Shown: one piece after another, positions 27,115 through 36,756 of the stretch
Position numbering within the stretch: the first letter of the stretch is position 1
How the letters are laid out: the number at the start of each line of letters is the position of its first letter
From: Pelistega indica
GTDB taxonomy: Bacteria > Pseudomonadota > Gammaproteobacteria > Burkholderiales > Burkholderiaceae_B
Assembly: GCF_000506865.1 (NCBI RefSeq)
Contig: NZ_AYSV01000008.1
Coordinates: forward strand, 4,822-48,000
Reading direction: 5' to 3'
DNA length: 43,179 nt
Notes under the pieces: model-generated
What the model was told of the DNA's origin: nothing
Databases searched by the model: none
Seen by the model: only the letters and a program-made list of their open reading frames with translations
Position numbers and translations under genes: made by a program

Positions 27115-27218
27115 TTTTCATGGCTTAGTCGCTTAGACTTTTAGTCACTTAGTTTTCTAATGTTTATTCGCTTAGTGTTTAGGTGTTGACTTGGTTTAAG
27201 GTGCTGATGAGGCACAAC

Positions 27219-27228
27219 TTGGTATAAT
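27219..27228 (+). promoter_or_regulatory. putative extended -10 promoter for dnaE
   Basis: TTGGTATAAT ends at 27228, a consensus -10 (27223-27228) preceded by the TG extension. No good -35 hexamer stands at the usual spacing, which is typical for extended -10 promoters. It lies 40 bp before the chosen dnaE start. Confidence 0.45.
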
Positions 27229-27267
27229 ACGCTATTGTGCGTTATTGTTTTTTATTGGCTTGATATT

Positions 27268-30200
27268 ATGACATCCACTCCTAGTTTTGTTCATTTACGT
27301 AGTCATTCAGAATTTTCTGTCGTGGATGGCATTATTGGTGTTGGCGATTTAGTGAAAACAGCCAAGCAATTCAAGCAGCCTGCACTGGGTTTATCTGATT
27401 TGTCGAATTTTTTTGGACAAATTAAATTTTATAAGCAAGCCCGTAAAGCCGGTATTAAGCCGATTATTGCGTGTGATTTATGGCTAAGCAATCCAGACGA
27501 TGCTAATAAGCCGTTTAGATGTTTATTAATTGCGAAAAATCACCAAGGCTACTTGCGTTTATGTGAATTAATTTCACAAGCATGGCTGGAAAACACACAG
27601 TATACCCACGCAGAAATTCGCAAAGAGTGGTTAGAAAATACGGACGGCTTAATCGCCTTATCAGGTGGTTTACAAGGTGATATAGGACATGCCATAGCGG
27701 TGGGTAATATTGCTCAAGCCACAGCCTTGTGTAAGGAGTGGCAAGCTAAATTTCCTAATGCTTTTTATCTTGAGTTACAACGGGCAGGCTTTGAGGGTGA
27801 AGAAAATTATATCCATGAAGCCATTAAACTTGCCCAACAGCTACAAATCCCCGTAGTTGCCACACATCCCATTCAGTTTTTGAAGGCAGATGATTTTGAA
27901 GAACATGAGGCACGAGTTTGTATTGCTGAGGGAGAATTACTAGGGGATGCCAATCGTCCTAAGCGTTTTAAACCTAGCCAGTATATGAAGAGTACAGAGG
28001 AAATGACGGCCTTATTTGCGGATATTCCCTCTGCCCTAATAAATACCGTTGAGATAGCCAAGCGTTGCAATGTTGAGATTGAATTAGGACGACCTCAATT
28101 ACCCTTATTCCCAACACCAGATAATATTCCTTTAGATGAATATTTGGTGTATTTAGCGGAGCAAGGTCTAGCCAAACGGATGAAGCATCTCTATCCTGAC
28201 GAGCAAGAGAGAGCAAAACAATATTCTACCTATAAAGCACGTTTGGATCTTGAGTGTAAAACGATTATTTCTATGGGATTCCCGGGTTATTTCTTAATCG
28301 TTCAAGACTTTATTAACTGGGGTAAAAATAATGGTGTACCTGTGGGGCCCGGACGTGGTTCAGGGGCAGGCTCGCTCGTGGCTTATGCACTAGGGATTAC
28401 GGACTTAGATCCGCTGCGTTACGATTTACTGTTTGAGCGATTCTTAAACCCAGAGCGGGTTTCTATGCCTGACTTTGATATTGATTTTTGCCAAGATAAT
28501 CGTGAAAAAGTGATTGACTATGTTAAGGATAAGTACGGTCGAGGAGCTGTAAGTCAGATTGCCACTTTCGGTACGCTAGGCGCAAAAGCGGTTGTTAGAG
28601 ACGTGGGACGTGTTTTAGAGATGCCTTATCGCTTATGTGATAATTTATCCAAGCTTATCCCCTTTAGTCCAGCTGACCCATGGTCACTTGAGAGAACACT
28701 TGCCGAAGAACCAGAATTTCAGCAGCTCTATAACAGCGATGATAAGGTCAAAACCATTGTAGATCTTGCCAAACCCTTAGAGGGGCTAACGCGTAATATT
28801 GGTATGCATGCTGGAGGGGTATTAATTGCCCCCGGTAAATTGACTGATTTTTGCCCACTCTATTGCCAACCCGGTAGTACGTCAGTAGTTTCTCAATATG
28901 ATAAAGGGGATATTGAGGATGTGGGTTTAGTGAAGTTTGACTTCTTAGGCTTACGGAACTTAACGATTCTGGATTGGGCTGTCCGTTATGTGAGACGCTT
29001 TAATGAGGCGCAAAAAGAATTTGACTTAATGAGCCTACCGCTCGATGATAAGAATGCCTTTGAATTATTATGCTCAGGTAATACCACCGCTGTTTTCCAG
29101 CTAGAGTCACGTGGTATGAAAGAATTGCTTCGCAAATTATTGCCTAGTACCTTTGAGGATATTATCGCAGTGCTTGCTCTCTACCGTCCGGGTCCATTGG
29201 AATCTGGTATGGTTGATGACTTCGTTAATCGTAAGCATGGGCGTGCAGAGGTGGATTATTTTCACCCTGATTTAACCCAGACCTTATCAAGTACCTATGG
29301 GGTGATTGTTTACCAAGAACAGGTGATGCTGATTTCTCAAATCATTGGTGGTTACTCATTAGGTGGTGCCGACTTATTACGTCGTGCGATGGGTAAGAAA
29401 AAGCCAGAAGAGATGGCAAAGCACCGTGAGATTTTTGAAAAAGGGGCGGTTGAAAAGGGCTATGACGGTGCTTTGGCTGTACGCTTATTTGACTTGATGG
29501 AAAAGTTTGCTGGCTATGGCTTTAATAAGAGTCACTCGGCAGCTTATGCGCTAATTGCTTATCAAACCGCATGGTTAAAGGCTTACCATCCTGCCGAATT
29601 TATCGCGGCGACTATTTCCTCTGATATGGATGATACGGACAAAGTTCAGGTATTCTGGAAAGATGCCTTGGACAATGGAATTACTGTGTTACCGCCAGAT
29701 ATTAATCTATCGGTGTATCGCTTTGAGCCTGTCTTGGACGAGAGTAGCAAAAAAGGCTTACCGCCTAAAACGATTCGCTATGGACTAGGAGCGGTTAAAG
29801 GGACGGGGCAATCTGCTGTTGAAAATATTGTGTCTGTCCGTGAGCAGGGTGGTGCCTTTAAAGACTTATACGATTTTTGTAGCCGCATTGATCGCCATAC
29901 GGTAAATAGACGCTCTATAGAGGCATTGATTAGAGCAGGGGCTTTTGACTGCTTGAATACGAATAGAGCGGCATTATTGGCGAGCTTAAATCAAGCCTTA
30001 GAGGCGGCAGACCAAGTACAATCCAATGCCGACCAGTTTTCTTTATTTGAAGATGACTCCAGTAGTTTAGTTGATGCCGAAATGGCTAAAGTGGCACCGT
30101 GGGACTTATACACCTCCTTATTGGAGGAAAAACAAGCCTTAGGATTTTATTTTAGCCACCATTTATTTGATGTCTGGCGTGATGAAATTAGACGCTTTAT

Positions 30201-30762
30201 CCCTACCACACTCAAGAATTTAAGTGAGTCTAAAGACTTGGTTTGGATAGCGGGGGTATTTGTAGGGGTGCGTAGCTTTGTCACCAAAGGTGATGGGGCT
30301 GATGCGGGTAAACGTCTCTATTTCTTGATGCTAGATGATGGAACAGCACAGATTGAAGTCATGTGTACCGAAGAGGTGTATCAACAAAGCCGTCATTTGC
30401 TACAAGCTGATCATCTAGTAATTGCTCAAGCCAAAGTCAAGGTAAATCGTTTTAATGGAACGCTGCGTATCACCGCAGAAGTGCTACACGATTTACAATC
30501 TGCACGAGAATTAAAAGCACGTCATTTAATGCTCACGCTATGTGAAAAGAATAGCCCACAAGTGCTACGGTTCACCCTTAACCCCTTCCGTGCAGAGCCT
30601 GAAAATGGCGTACCGGGCGTATGGGTAAGGGTGAGCTTGTCGATTAAAGATAAATTTAGCTGTGAAATGCGCCTAGGTGAAGATTGGCGTGTGAGAATGT
30701 CCCCAGATTTATTTAAACAATTGACGGATAAACAAATTCCTTATGAGGTAGAGTATTTTTAA
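27268..30762 (+). CDS. dnaE: DNA polymerase III subunit alpha
   Basis: Replicative polymerase catalytic subunit, 1164 residues. The N-terminal PHP domain begins FVHLRSHSEFSVVDG and includes GLSDLSNFFGQIKFY. The C-family polymerase palm has VGPGRGSGAGSLVAYALGI and the catalytic aspartates in PDFDIDFCQ at 402 and 404, plus VKFDFLGLRNLTIL for the third. Then come GYGFNKSHSAAYALIAYQTA, a tandem HhH region (YDFCSRIDRHTVNRRSIEALI) and a C-terminal OB fold. ATG 27268 (MTSTPS) is preferred; the in-frame codon at 27235 would overlap the likely promoter. It is convergent with the YdcF-like gene, only 5 bp apart. Confidence 0.97.
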   Translation: MTSTPSFVHLRSHSEFSVVDGIIGVGDLVKTAKQFKQPALGLSDLSNFFGQIKFYKQARKAGIKPIIACDLWLSNPDDANKPFRCLLIAKNHQGYLRLCELISQAWLENTQYTHAEIRKEWLENTDGLIALSGGLQGDIGHAIAVGNIAQATALCKEWQAKFPNAFYLELQRAGFEGEENYIHEAIKLAQQLQIPVVATHPIQFLKADDFEEHEARVCIAEGELLGDANRPKRFKPSQYMKSTEEMTALFADIPSALINTVEIAKRCNVEIELGRPQLPLFPTPDNIPLDEYLVYLAEQGLAKRMKHLYPDEQERAKQYSTYKARLDLECKTIISMGFPGYFLIVQDFINWGKNNGVPVGPGRGSGAGSLVAYALGITDLDPLRYDLLFERFLNPERVSMPDFDIDFCQDNREKVIDYVKDKYGRGAVSQIATFGTLGAKAVVRDVGRVLEMPYRLCDNLSKLIPFSPADPWSLERTLAEEPEFQQLYNSDDKVKTIVDLAKPLEGLTRNIGMHAGGVLIAPGKLTDFCPLYCQPGSTSVVSQYDKGDIEDVGLVKFDFLGLRNLTILDWAVRYVRRFNEAQKEFDLMSLPLDDKNAFELLCSGNTTAVFQLESRGMKELLRKLLPSTFEDIIAVLALYRPGPLESGMVDDFVNRKHGRAEVDYFHPDLTQTLSSTYGVIVYQEQVMLISQIIGGYSLGGADLLRRAMGKKKPEEMAKHREIFEKGAVEKGYDGALAVRLFDLMEKFAGYGFNKSHSAAYALIAYQTAWLKAYHPAEFIAATISSDMDDTDKVQVFWKDALDNGITVLPPDINLSVYRFEPVLDESSKKGLPPKTIRYGLGAVKGTGQSAVENIVSVREQGGAFKDLYDFCSRIDRHTVNRRSIEALIRAGAFDCLNTNRAALLASLNQALEAADQVQSNADQFSLFEDDSSSLVDAEMAKVAPWDLYTSLLEEKQALGFYFSHHLFDVWRDEIRRFIPTTLKNLSESKDLVWIAGVFVGVRSFVTKGDGADAGKRLYFLMLDDGTAQIEVMCTEEVYQQSRHLLQADHLVIAQAKVKVNRFNGTLRITAEVLHDLQSARELKARHLMLTLCEKNSPQVLRFTLNPFRAEPENGVPGVWVRVSLSIKDKFSCEMRLGEDWRVRMSPDLFKQLTDKQIPYEVEYF

Positions 30763-30767
30763 CAAAC

Positions 30768-31525
30768 TTATATCCAACCTCGAACCCAATAGGTCACGAT
30801 ACCAATATATTCCTTGATAATAGAGCGACTAGCTTCAAGGGCGCGTGCATTAGGAATATAAGGATTAATAGCATCAGTCAGTGTAATTTGTGGGGGATTG
30901 GCAGCAGCAATAGGGTCATATCCTAATTTTTTCATTACTGCCATAGAGCGAGGCATATGCAGGGCAGAGGTGACTAATAAGATTTTCTCTAGCCCTTTTT
31001 CTTTCAGGAGTTTATCCACATAAAAACCATTCTCACGCGTTGTCGTACTTTGATTTTCAAGGGTAATCGCGGTTTTAGGGATGCCTCTATTTTGGAGCTG
31101 TATTGCCATGCCTTTTGCCTCGCTCACTGAACCGTCTAACGCAGCACCAGACACAATGATAATAGGTGCTTTATTCATAAAATATAAATCATCGGCGGTA
31201 TCAATACGAGCGTGTCTAGATTCTTTGGAATAAGGGGCAAACCAATTAGAGCGGTTATTAGCTGTGTTTCCACCAAATACCACAATAGCTTGTGCCGTGG
31301 GTAATGAGACGGGAGGGGTATAGGGATATAAGCTTTCTAAATAGCCCCCTGTTTTGTAAGACGTAATAGGAAGAGAACCAGATAAGCACCCAAATCACCC
31401 CTGCACTCATGGTGATGAAAAAGGCAAGCTTTTTACGTTGCATGTATGGCAAATAATAAACCAACAACAACGAGGAAAATACATAGATTAAGCGGAATTA
31501 TCAGAGAGATAATATAACTTTTCAT
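30768..31525 (-). pseudogene. YdcF/ElyC-like DUF218 envelope protein with two frameshifts
   Basis: An inner-membrane-anchored DUF218 protein; relatives ElyC and SanA affect envelope integrity and lipid carrier use. Three frames must be joined. The N-terminal helix starts at ATG 31525 (MKSYIISLIIPLNLCIFLVV). A second helix (KKLAFFITMSAGVIWVLIWF) follows after a shift near 31441-31450. The DUF218 domain follows after a shift in TTTT at 31352-31355 (TGGYLESLYPYTPPVSLP, AIVVFGGNTANNR, IIVSGAALDGSVSEAKGM, LENQSTTTRENG, LVTSALHMPRSM). The length is 758 nt (3n+2), consistent with two +1 insertions. The ATG overlaps the heptosyltransferase stop by 4 bp. Confidence 0.78.
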
Positions 31526-32478
31526 ACTACTTTCTTAATAGACTCATTAACGTCTTCAACAGAAGGCCAGTGGTTCATTTTACCCAAAATAATGGCTTTT
31601 GACGACCATGGGCCCGTTCTTTCTGCTTCAGTCACACCGATTAAGGTAATTTGATGTTTGGCGCTGATGCTGGCTAAATGAGAAACGCCAGAGTCATTGC
31701 AAATCACAACAGATGCTTTTTCAAGTAATGCCACAAAAGCCCCTAAGCTCACCGGTGGTAATAGCTGTGCGGTAGGTGCATTTTGTAATGCCATCTCTTT
31801 TTCATTAGGAGGAGGGCACATAGCAACAGTAAAGCCTTCAGACTGAAGTTTTTTTGTTAGTGTATCAAAAAACGGCCATACTTTTTCTCGTCCATGGTGT
31901 TTTCCCGTTGCTGTTGGGGCGATGAGAATAAAAGGTTTATTAGCTAACGCCTCTGTTACCACCGCGTGTGCTTGCTGATAATGGTCTATGGTGAGAGGGA
32001 GACTAAGTGCTTGATTAGGCTGTTTTTCTGGTGAAAACCCCCAAGCGCTCAAGGCTAAGTAAGTTAATCGATACCAAGACTCGACAGCATGTAAGGATTC
32101 TTTAGGCTTATCAAATGCCCACTTGAGAAGGAGTTGCCTGCCATCATCTTTGTAACCCGCACACGCTAAACCAGCTAACCTAAAGGTCAGTGCACTTGTT
32201 AAGGAGTCGGGTAAGAGTAGCCCAACACTTTGTTTGTCAGTGTTGTATTGTTGTCTATGTTGCTTGATGCGTTTTCTATCTTCGGACCATTTGCCTGTCA
32301 GAGGAATAAAGCCTATATTAGTAAAGCCTTTTAATAAGTCTTGCGCCCATGGTTTTGCACATACAATGACTTCACATCCAGTTGCAATGACAGCATGTAA
32401 TGAAGGGAGGCTCATGCAGACATCACCTATCCAGTTAGGTAAACGAATATAAATACGACCAATAGGTGATACAGCCAT
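31522..32478 (-). CDS. LPS heptosyltransferase-type glycosyltransferase (GT9)
   Basis: A 318-residue cytosolic GT-B glycosyltransferase that adds heptose to the LPS inner core. Hallmarks: RIYIRLPNWIGDVCMSLPSL at the N-terminus, LLLPDSLTSALTFRLAG in the first domain, then PTATGKHHGREKVWP and the GT9 motif VVICNDSGVSHLASISA in the nucleotide-sugar domain. The N-terminus most resembles heptosyltransferase II (WaaF), but I and II are hard to separate by eye, so no symbol is given. Divergent from msbA and coupled to the YdcF-like gene, forming an envelope-related group. Confidence 0.86.
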   Translation of the reverse strand: MAVSPIGRIYIRLPNWIGDVCMSLPSLHAVIATGCEVIVCAKPWAQDLLKGFTNIGFIPLTGKWSEDRKRIKQHRQQYNTDKQSVGLLLPDSLTSALTFRLAGLACAGYKDDGRQLLLKWAFDKPKESLHAVESWYRLTYLALSAWGFSPEKQPNQALSLPLTIDHYQQAHAVVTEALANKPFILIAPTATGKHHGREKVWPFFDTLTKKLQSEGFTVAMCPPPNEKEMALQNAPTAQLLPPVSLGAFVALLEKASVVICNDSGVSHLASISAKHQITLIGVTEAERTGPWSSKAIILGKMNHWPSVEDVNESIKKVV

Positions 32479-32622
32479 AATGTAAAACTACTAATGAATA
32501 ATGATAAAAAAATACTAAGAAAGATATTGAATATAGCGTAATTGCATCAACTTTACATGAAAATTTATATATACTCTTTAAAATAACAAAAAAATCTTAA
32601 ATTTTATTGATAGAGAAAGGTT

Positions 32623-34404
32623 TTGAATTTATTCAGCAGAAAAAAAGAAGTACAAGACGGTACACAGTCAGTAGATAGAACCCTATGGATTCGGTTATAT
32701 CAACGAGTAGGTCAATACTGGGTGTATTGGTTGGGTGGTTTTCTGTGTATCTTATTGGGATCAAGCACACAACCATTGATGGCTTATCTGATGAAGCCTT
32801 TATTGGACGAAGGATTTTTAGGTGCACAAAAAAGCTTTATTTGGATGATTCCTATTACCTTAATTTTATTGATGATGGTGAGAGGGGCAGCCAATTTTAG
32901 TGGTGCTTACTTGATGGCATGGGTAGCCAATAAAGTCTTGTATTCTTTGCGCAAGGATATGTTCCATAGTCTAATGGGTTTGCCTGATCAGGAGTTTCAA
33001 AAAGGAGATACGGGTCGCTTATTAAACCGTTTTACCGTAGATGCTAACCAAGTTACCGCCAATGCGACAGAGGTAGTAACGACTATTGCGAAAGAAGTAA
33101 CGATTATTGTCGGTATATTTGGGATGTTGCTGTTTTTGTCTTGGCAACTGACCTTGATTATTTTAATCGTATTCCCCCCAGCCGTATTTGTAGGACGTTT
33201 TTTTGCAAAACGCTTGCGTAAAATCAATCGCCAGAATATTGATGTTAATGCAGACTTAACTAAAATCATTAAAGAAGGCATTGAAGGGCAACGTGTTATT
33301 AAAATGCATGACGGTATGGCAACAGAGCAAGTGCGGTTTGATAATGTCAATGCTTCTTTGCGTCAGCATGCGATGAAGATTGCGACAGCTGAGGCAGCAA
33401 TGTCGCCATTAACACAATGGATTATTTCGTTTTCTCTAGCGGCTGTGATTGCAATGGCACTCTATCAAGGCAGTAAGGGTGTATTGACTGTTGGCGGATT
33501 TATTGCCTTTATTACAGCATTAGGGCAGATTTTTGATCCAGTTAAACGCTTAACAAATATTGCTGCTAAAGCTCAACGTATGATGATGGCGACAGAAAGT
33601 GTATTTAAACTCATTGATACGCCCAAGGAAACCTCAAAAGATAATAAGACTGCTATCGTGACACCTGATAGTGAAATTGTATTTGATCATGTGAGCTTTA
33701 GATTTCCTGGTGTTGAGAATGATACGATTAAAGGCTTAAATTTCACTGTAAAAGCAGGACAGGCAGTTGCTTTTGTGGGGCGTTCAGGTAGTGGTAAAAC
33801 AACGTTAGTGAATATGTTGCCTCGCTTTGTGGATCCAACAGGCGGACAGATTTTATTAGATGGGACACCATTAGATGAATTTGACATAGGGAGCTTGCGT
33901 CAGCATATTGCCTTAGTAGGACAGCATGTATTCTTATTTGATGGAAGCTTAGCGGATAATATTGCTTATGGTGTCAATAAAAATGTTACTAATGAGCAAA
34001 TTATGCAAGTGCTTGAAGCGGCTAACCTAAAGTCTTTTGTTGAATCACTACCTCAAGGCTTGGCAACTCCGATTGGAGAGAATGGCGCTTGGTTATCAGG
34101 TGGTCAAAGACAACGTATCGCTATCGCCAGAGCCTTATTAAAAAATGCACCTATCTTGATTTTAGACGAAGCGACCTCAGCTTTAGATAATGAATCTGAA
34201 AAGTTAGTGCAAGAGGCGTTAAATCAATTGATGGAAGGCAGAACGACTTTTATGATTGCCCACCGATTATCGACTATTCAAAATGCTGATCGCATTTTAG
34301 TCTTAGATGACGGTAAAATTATTGAAGAAGGGACACATGAGTCTTTACTGAAATCAGGGGGGCTATATGCCTCACTTAATGCGATTGCACAAAAAACAGA
34401 ATAA
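32623..34404 (+). CDS. msbA: lipid A export ABC transporter MsbA
   Basis: Homodimeric flippase that moves lipid A-core across the inner membrane, 593 residues. N-terminal six-helix domain (VGQYWVYWLGGFLCILLG, RGAANFSGAYLMAWVANKVL, NRFTVDANQV). The ATPase domain has Walker A GRSGSGKTTLV, Q-loop VGQHVFLFD, signature WLSGGQRQRIAIARALL, Walker B ILILDEATSALD and H-loop AHRLSTIQ. The apparent start is TTG at 32623, because a stop (TAG 32611-32613) lies just upstream in frame and the first in-frame ATG is well inside the first helix. The AAAGG before it is closely spaced. Adjacent LPS genes support the call. Confidence 0.93.
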   Translation: MNLFSRKKEVQDGTQSVDRTLWIRLYQRVGQYWVYWLGGFLCILLGSSTQPLMAYLMKPLLDEGFLGAQKSFIWMIPITLILLMMVRGAANFSGAYLMAWVANKVLYSLRKDMFHSLMGLPDQEFQKGDTGRLLNRFTVDANQVTANATEVVTTIAKEVTIIVGIFGMLLFLSWQLTLIILIVFPPAVFVGRFFAKRLRKINRQNIDVNADLTKIIKEGIEGQRVIKMHDGMATEQVRFDNVNASLRQHAMKIATAEAAMSPLTQWIISFSLAAVIAMALYQGSKGVLTVGGFIAFITALGQIFDPVKRLTNIAAKAQRMMMATESVFKLIDTPKETSKDNKTAIVTPDSEIVFDHVSFRFPGVENDTIKGLNFTVKAGQAVAFVGRSGSGKTTLVNMLPRFVDPTGGQILLDGTPLDEFDIGSLRQHIALVGQHVFLFDGSLADNIAYGVNKNVTNEQIMQVLEAANLKSFVESLPQGLATPIGENGAWLSGGQRQRIAIARALLKNAPILILDEATSALDNESEKLVQEALNQLMEGRTTFMIAHRLSTIQNADRILVLDDGKIIEEGTHESLLKSGGLYASLNAIAQKTE

Positions 34405-34492
34405 TAGTTACTGTCGCTGATAGAGACGGATATCTTATTAACTTTATTAAACAATTAGGTAATAGTATATCTGTGATTTAAAAGGATAACGA

Positions 34493-34840
34493 ATGAATAA
34501 ACCAGAAAATTGGGGTTATGAACATCCCGAAGTTGTTGGACCAAATGCCTTAATGTTTTTTACATGGGATTTATCTAAAACAATTGAAATCGCTTTTAAA
34601 GAGGCTGATCCTGAAAATATTGAGCAATACTTAAATGTGGCTCAATCTTCTATTGATGCGTTATTGCAAAAATATGTTGAGTTAAAAGCCGCACCTGATA
34701 TTTTTGAAGGGCAAAGCATCAAGCTTAGAGTGGATCGCACGGATAGTGGAGAAGGCTTGTTGATTGCTTTACAAACATCAGAAGCATTAGAAGAAAAAAT
34801 TATTGCTATGCAAAATCGTACGCAAGCAGGGCATAGTTAG
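34493..34840 (+). CDS. hypothetical protein, 115 residues
   Basis: I do not recognise a family. The product starts MNKPENWGYEHPEVVGP and is soluble and acidic, without signal peptide or membrane segment. It has two likely helices (DLSKTIEIAFKEADPENIEQYL and LNVAQSSIDALLQKYVELKA) and a C-terminal helix EALEEKIIAMQNR. AAAGGATAACG supplies a good Shine-Dalgarno, and codon use resembles its neighbours, so it is probably real. It lies 88 bp after msbA and may be independent. It is convergent with rng. Confidence 0.75.
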   Translation: MNKPENWGYEHPEVVGPNALMFFTWDLSKTIEIAFKEADPENIEQYLNVAQSSIDALLQKYVELKAAPDIFEGQSIKLRVDRTDSGEGLLIALQTSEALEEKIIAMQNRTQAGHS

Positions 34841-35143
34841 TTATTATCGCTGGTTTTTGGCTCTGGTGATCTCATTTAGTGTTTTGTTTTAGAGGCGATT
34901 CCTTTAAGCCTCTTTACGCAAAACATCAGTCAGGAATAGTTGCTTGTCAATTTGTTGACGTTATCCCAGTCCTAAAGAGTGGTGTTTTATGGTAAGAATC
35001 TGATAAACGGCTATTTCTGCAAAAAGGTACTGCTCTCATCAATTATTAAATAAAGAACGCTAGTTAATTTGTAGAGATGGGTTTATAGAGTAAAGGCTTT
35101 TTTCCTATTTTGCCCACTCAGCCATTGTCTCTTACAGTCTAGC
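34841..35143. other. 303-bp gene-free gap between the hypothetical gene and rng
   Basis: Apart from one hairpin at 34891-34913, nothing recognisable is seen. Frames are short and unconvincing. The gap separates two convergent genes. Confidence 0.6.
34891..34913 (+). terminator. weak hairpin, possible terminator
   Basis: AGAGGC (34891-34896) pairs with GCCTCT (34908-34913), with an 11-nt loop and only TTTA after it. It is 50 bp past the hypothetical gene and may end that transcript; the T tract is short. Confidence 0.35.
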
Positions 35144-36608
35144 TTACAGCAACACAATATCATACATTTCTTGGGTAAACGAATTATCGACTTCTAGGCT
35201 AATCGGCTTACCAATGAAGTCATCTAACATGGCTAAGTAATTACTTTCTTCATCTAGAAAAAGATCTATCACTTCTGGTGAAACAATTAATCTAAACTCT
35301 TTAGGATTAAACTGTTTTGCCTCACGTAATATCTCACGCATAATAGTGTAGGCTATTGTTTTTGCGGTACGGATATAGCCCTTACCCTCGCAAGTATGGC
35401 ATGGTTCAGTGAGTAAGGCGGTTAAAGAGTCACGAGTTCTTTTACGCGTCATTTCCACTAAACCTAATGAAGAAAAGCCACTGACAGAGGTTCGTGTACG
35501 ATCTTTGTTGAGTGCTTTTTGTAGCTCAACTAATACAGCCTTCTGATGAGCAAGATTATCCATATCAATGAAGTCAATGATAATAATCCCACCAATATTA
35601 CGTAGACGTAGCTGTCTAGCAATCTCAACCGATGCTTCTAAATTAGTTTTAAAAATAGTATCGTTAAAATTTCGGTAACCGACAAATGCACCAGTATTGA
35701 CATCAATACTGGTTAATGCCTCTGTTTGGTCTATCATCAAATAGCCACCAGACTTTAAATTAACACGTCGTGATAAGGCGATATTAATTTCTTCTTCGAT
35801 ATTTGCCGTATCAAAAAGTGGTTTACTGCCACTATGGTGTTTAATCTTATCTGTAATTTCTGGCGTATAAATGCTTGCCCACTCTCGTAGATATTGGCAA
35901 GAATGACGCGAATCAATTTCTACTGAGACCGTATCAGGCACGACTAAATCACGCATGACACGTTCGAGTAAATCTAAATCTTGATAAATCAACGATGGCG
36001 CCGCTTGTTTTTGAATGGACTCCTGTAGTTTTTTCCAGCGTTAGATTTAAATACTCCATATCACGTTTAATCTCTTCTTCACTGGCTAATTCTGCTTGAG
36101 TACGAATAATATAGCCACCTTTTTCATGAGGTGACATGAGGTTTGATACTTGATTTTTTAGCCGTTCTCTTTCTATCTCCGATTCAATTTTTTGAGAAAC
36201 ACCAATATGATTATCAAAAGGCATATAGACCAAAATACGCCCAGCAATACTAATTTGATTGGATAAACGAGCCCCTTTAGTATTAATAGCATCTTTAATC
36301 ACTTGTACCATAATGGTTTGCCCCTCAAACAAAATCTTTTCAATTTGCATCTGAGGCAAGCCATTGTTTCGAGCAATGCGATTCTCACGTAAATCAGCAA
36401 TATGGATAAAAGCCGCTTTTTCTAAACCAATATCAATAAAAGCACTCTGCATACCAGGCAATACACGAAGAACTTTACCTAAATAGACATTACCCACTTT
36501 GCCACGTTGGCTAGACCTTTCGATGTGCAGCTCTTGTAGCGTACCTTGCTCCATTAGTGCAACACGTGTTTCAAAGGGGGTAATATTGACGAGTATTTGT
36601 TCATTCAT
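35144..36608 (-). pseudogene. rng: ribonuclease G, frameshifted in a homopolymer
   Basis: RNase E/G family endoribonuclease for 16S 5' maturation and mRNA decay. The N-terminal part has LVNITPFETRVALMEQG and the S1 domain GNVYLGKVLRVLPGMQSAF. The C-terminal part has catalytic aspartates in TSIDVNTGAF and IIIIDFIDMDNL, the VEMTRKRTR motif and the zinc-link CHTC. The two are out of frame at a run of six T (plus strand, 36029-36034). Five would give LTLEKLQESIQKQAAPSLIY, joining to QDLDLLERVMRDL. The length is 1465 nt (3n+1). The downstream half remains fully conserved, suggesting a sequence error. Confidence 0.9.
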
Positions 36609-36756
36609 TTTTAATCGTTGGCGAGAGATTCGGTAAATTCACTTAATAGATTGTTTATTATAAAAGGGTTTGGGGTAAAATAGGCGATTACTTAGTTAAT
36701 TCAACGGCTTTCTTTTTGTTAGCGTTGAGATAAAGAGATATAAAAGGGATAGTTAC

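Noticed and set aside
27115-27218. Repeated CGCTTAG/CACTTAG motifs between hrpA and dnaE
   Set aside because: Three loose 7-bp matches without regular spacing; too weak to call an operator.
33329-33337. AAGTGCGGT, the Pasteurellaceae DNA uptake core
   Set aside because: A single copy inside msbA in 43 kb is expected by chance, and no enrichment is seen near the bio genes.
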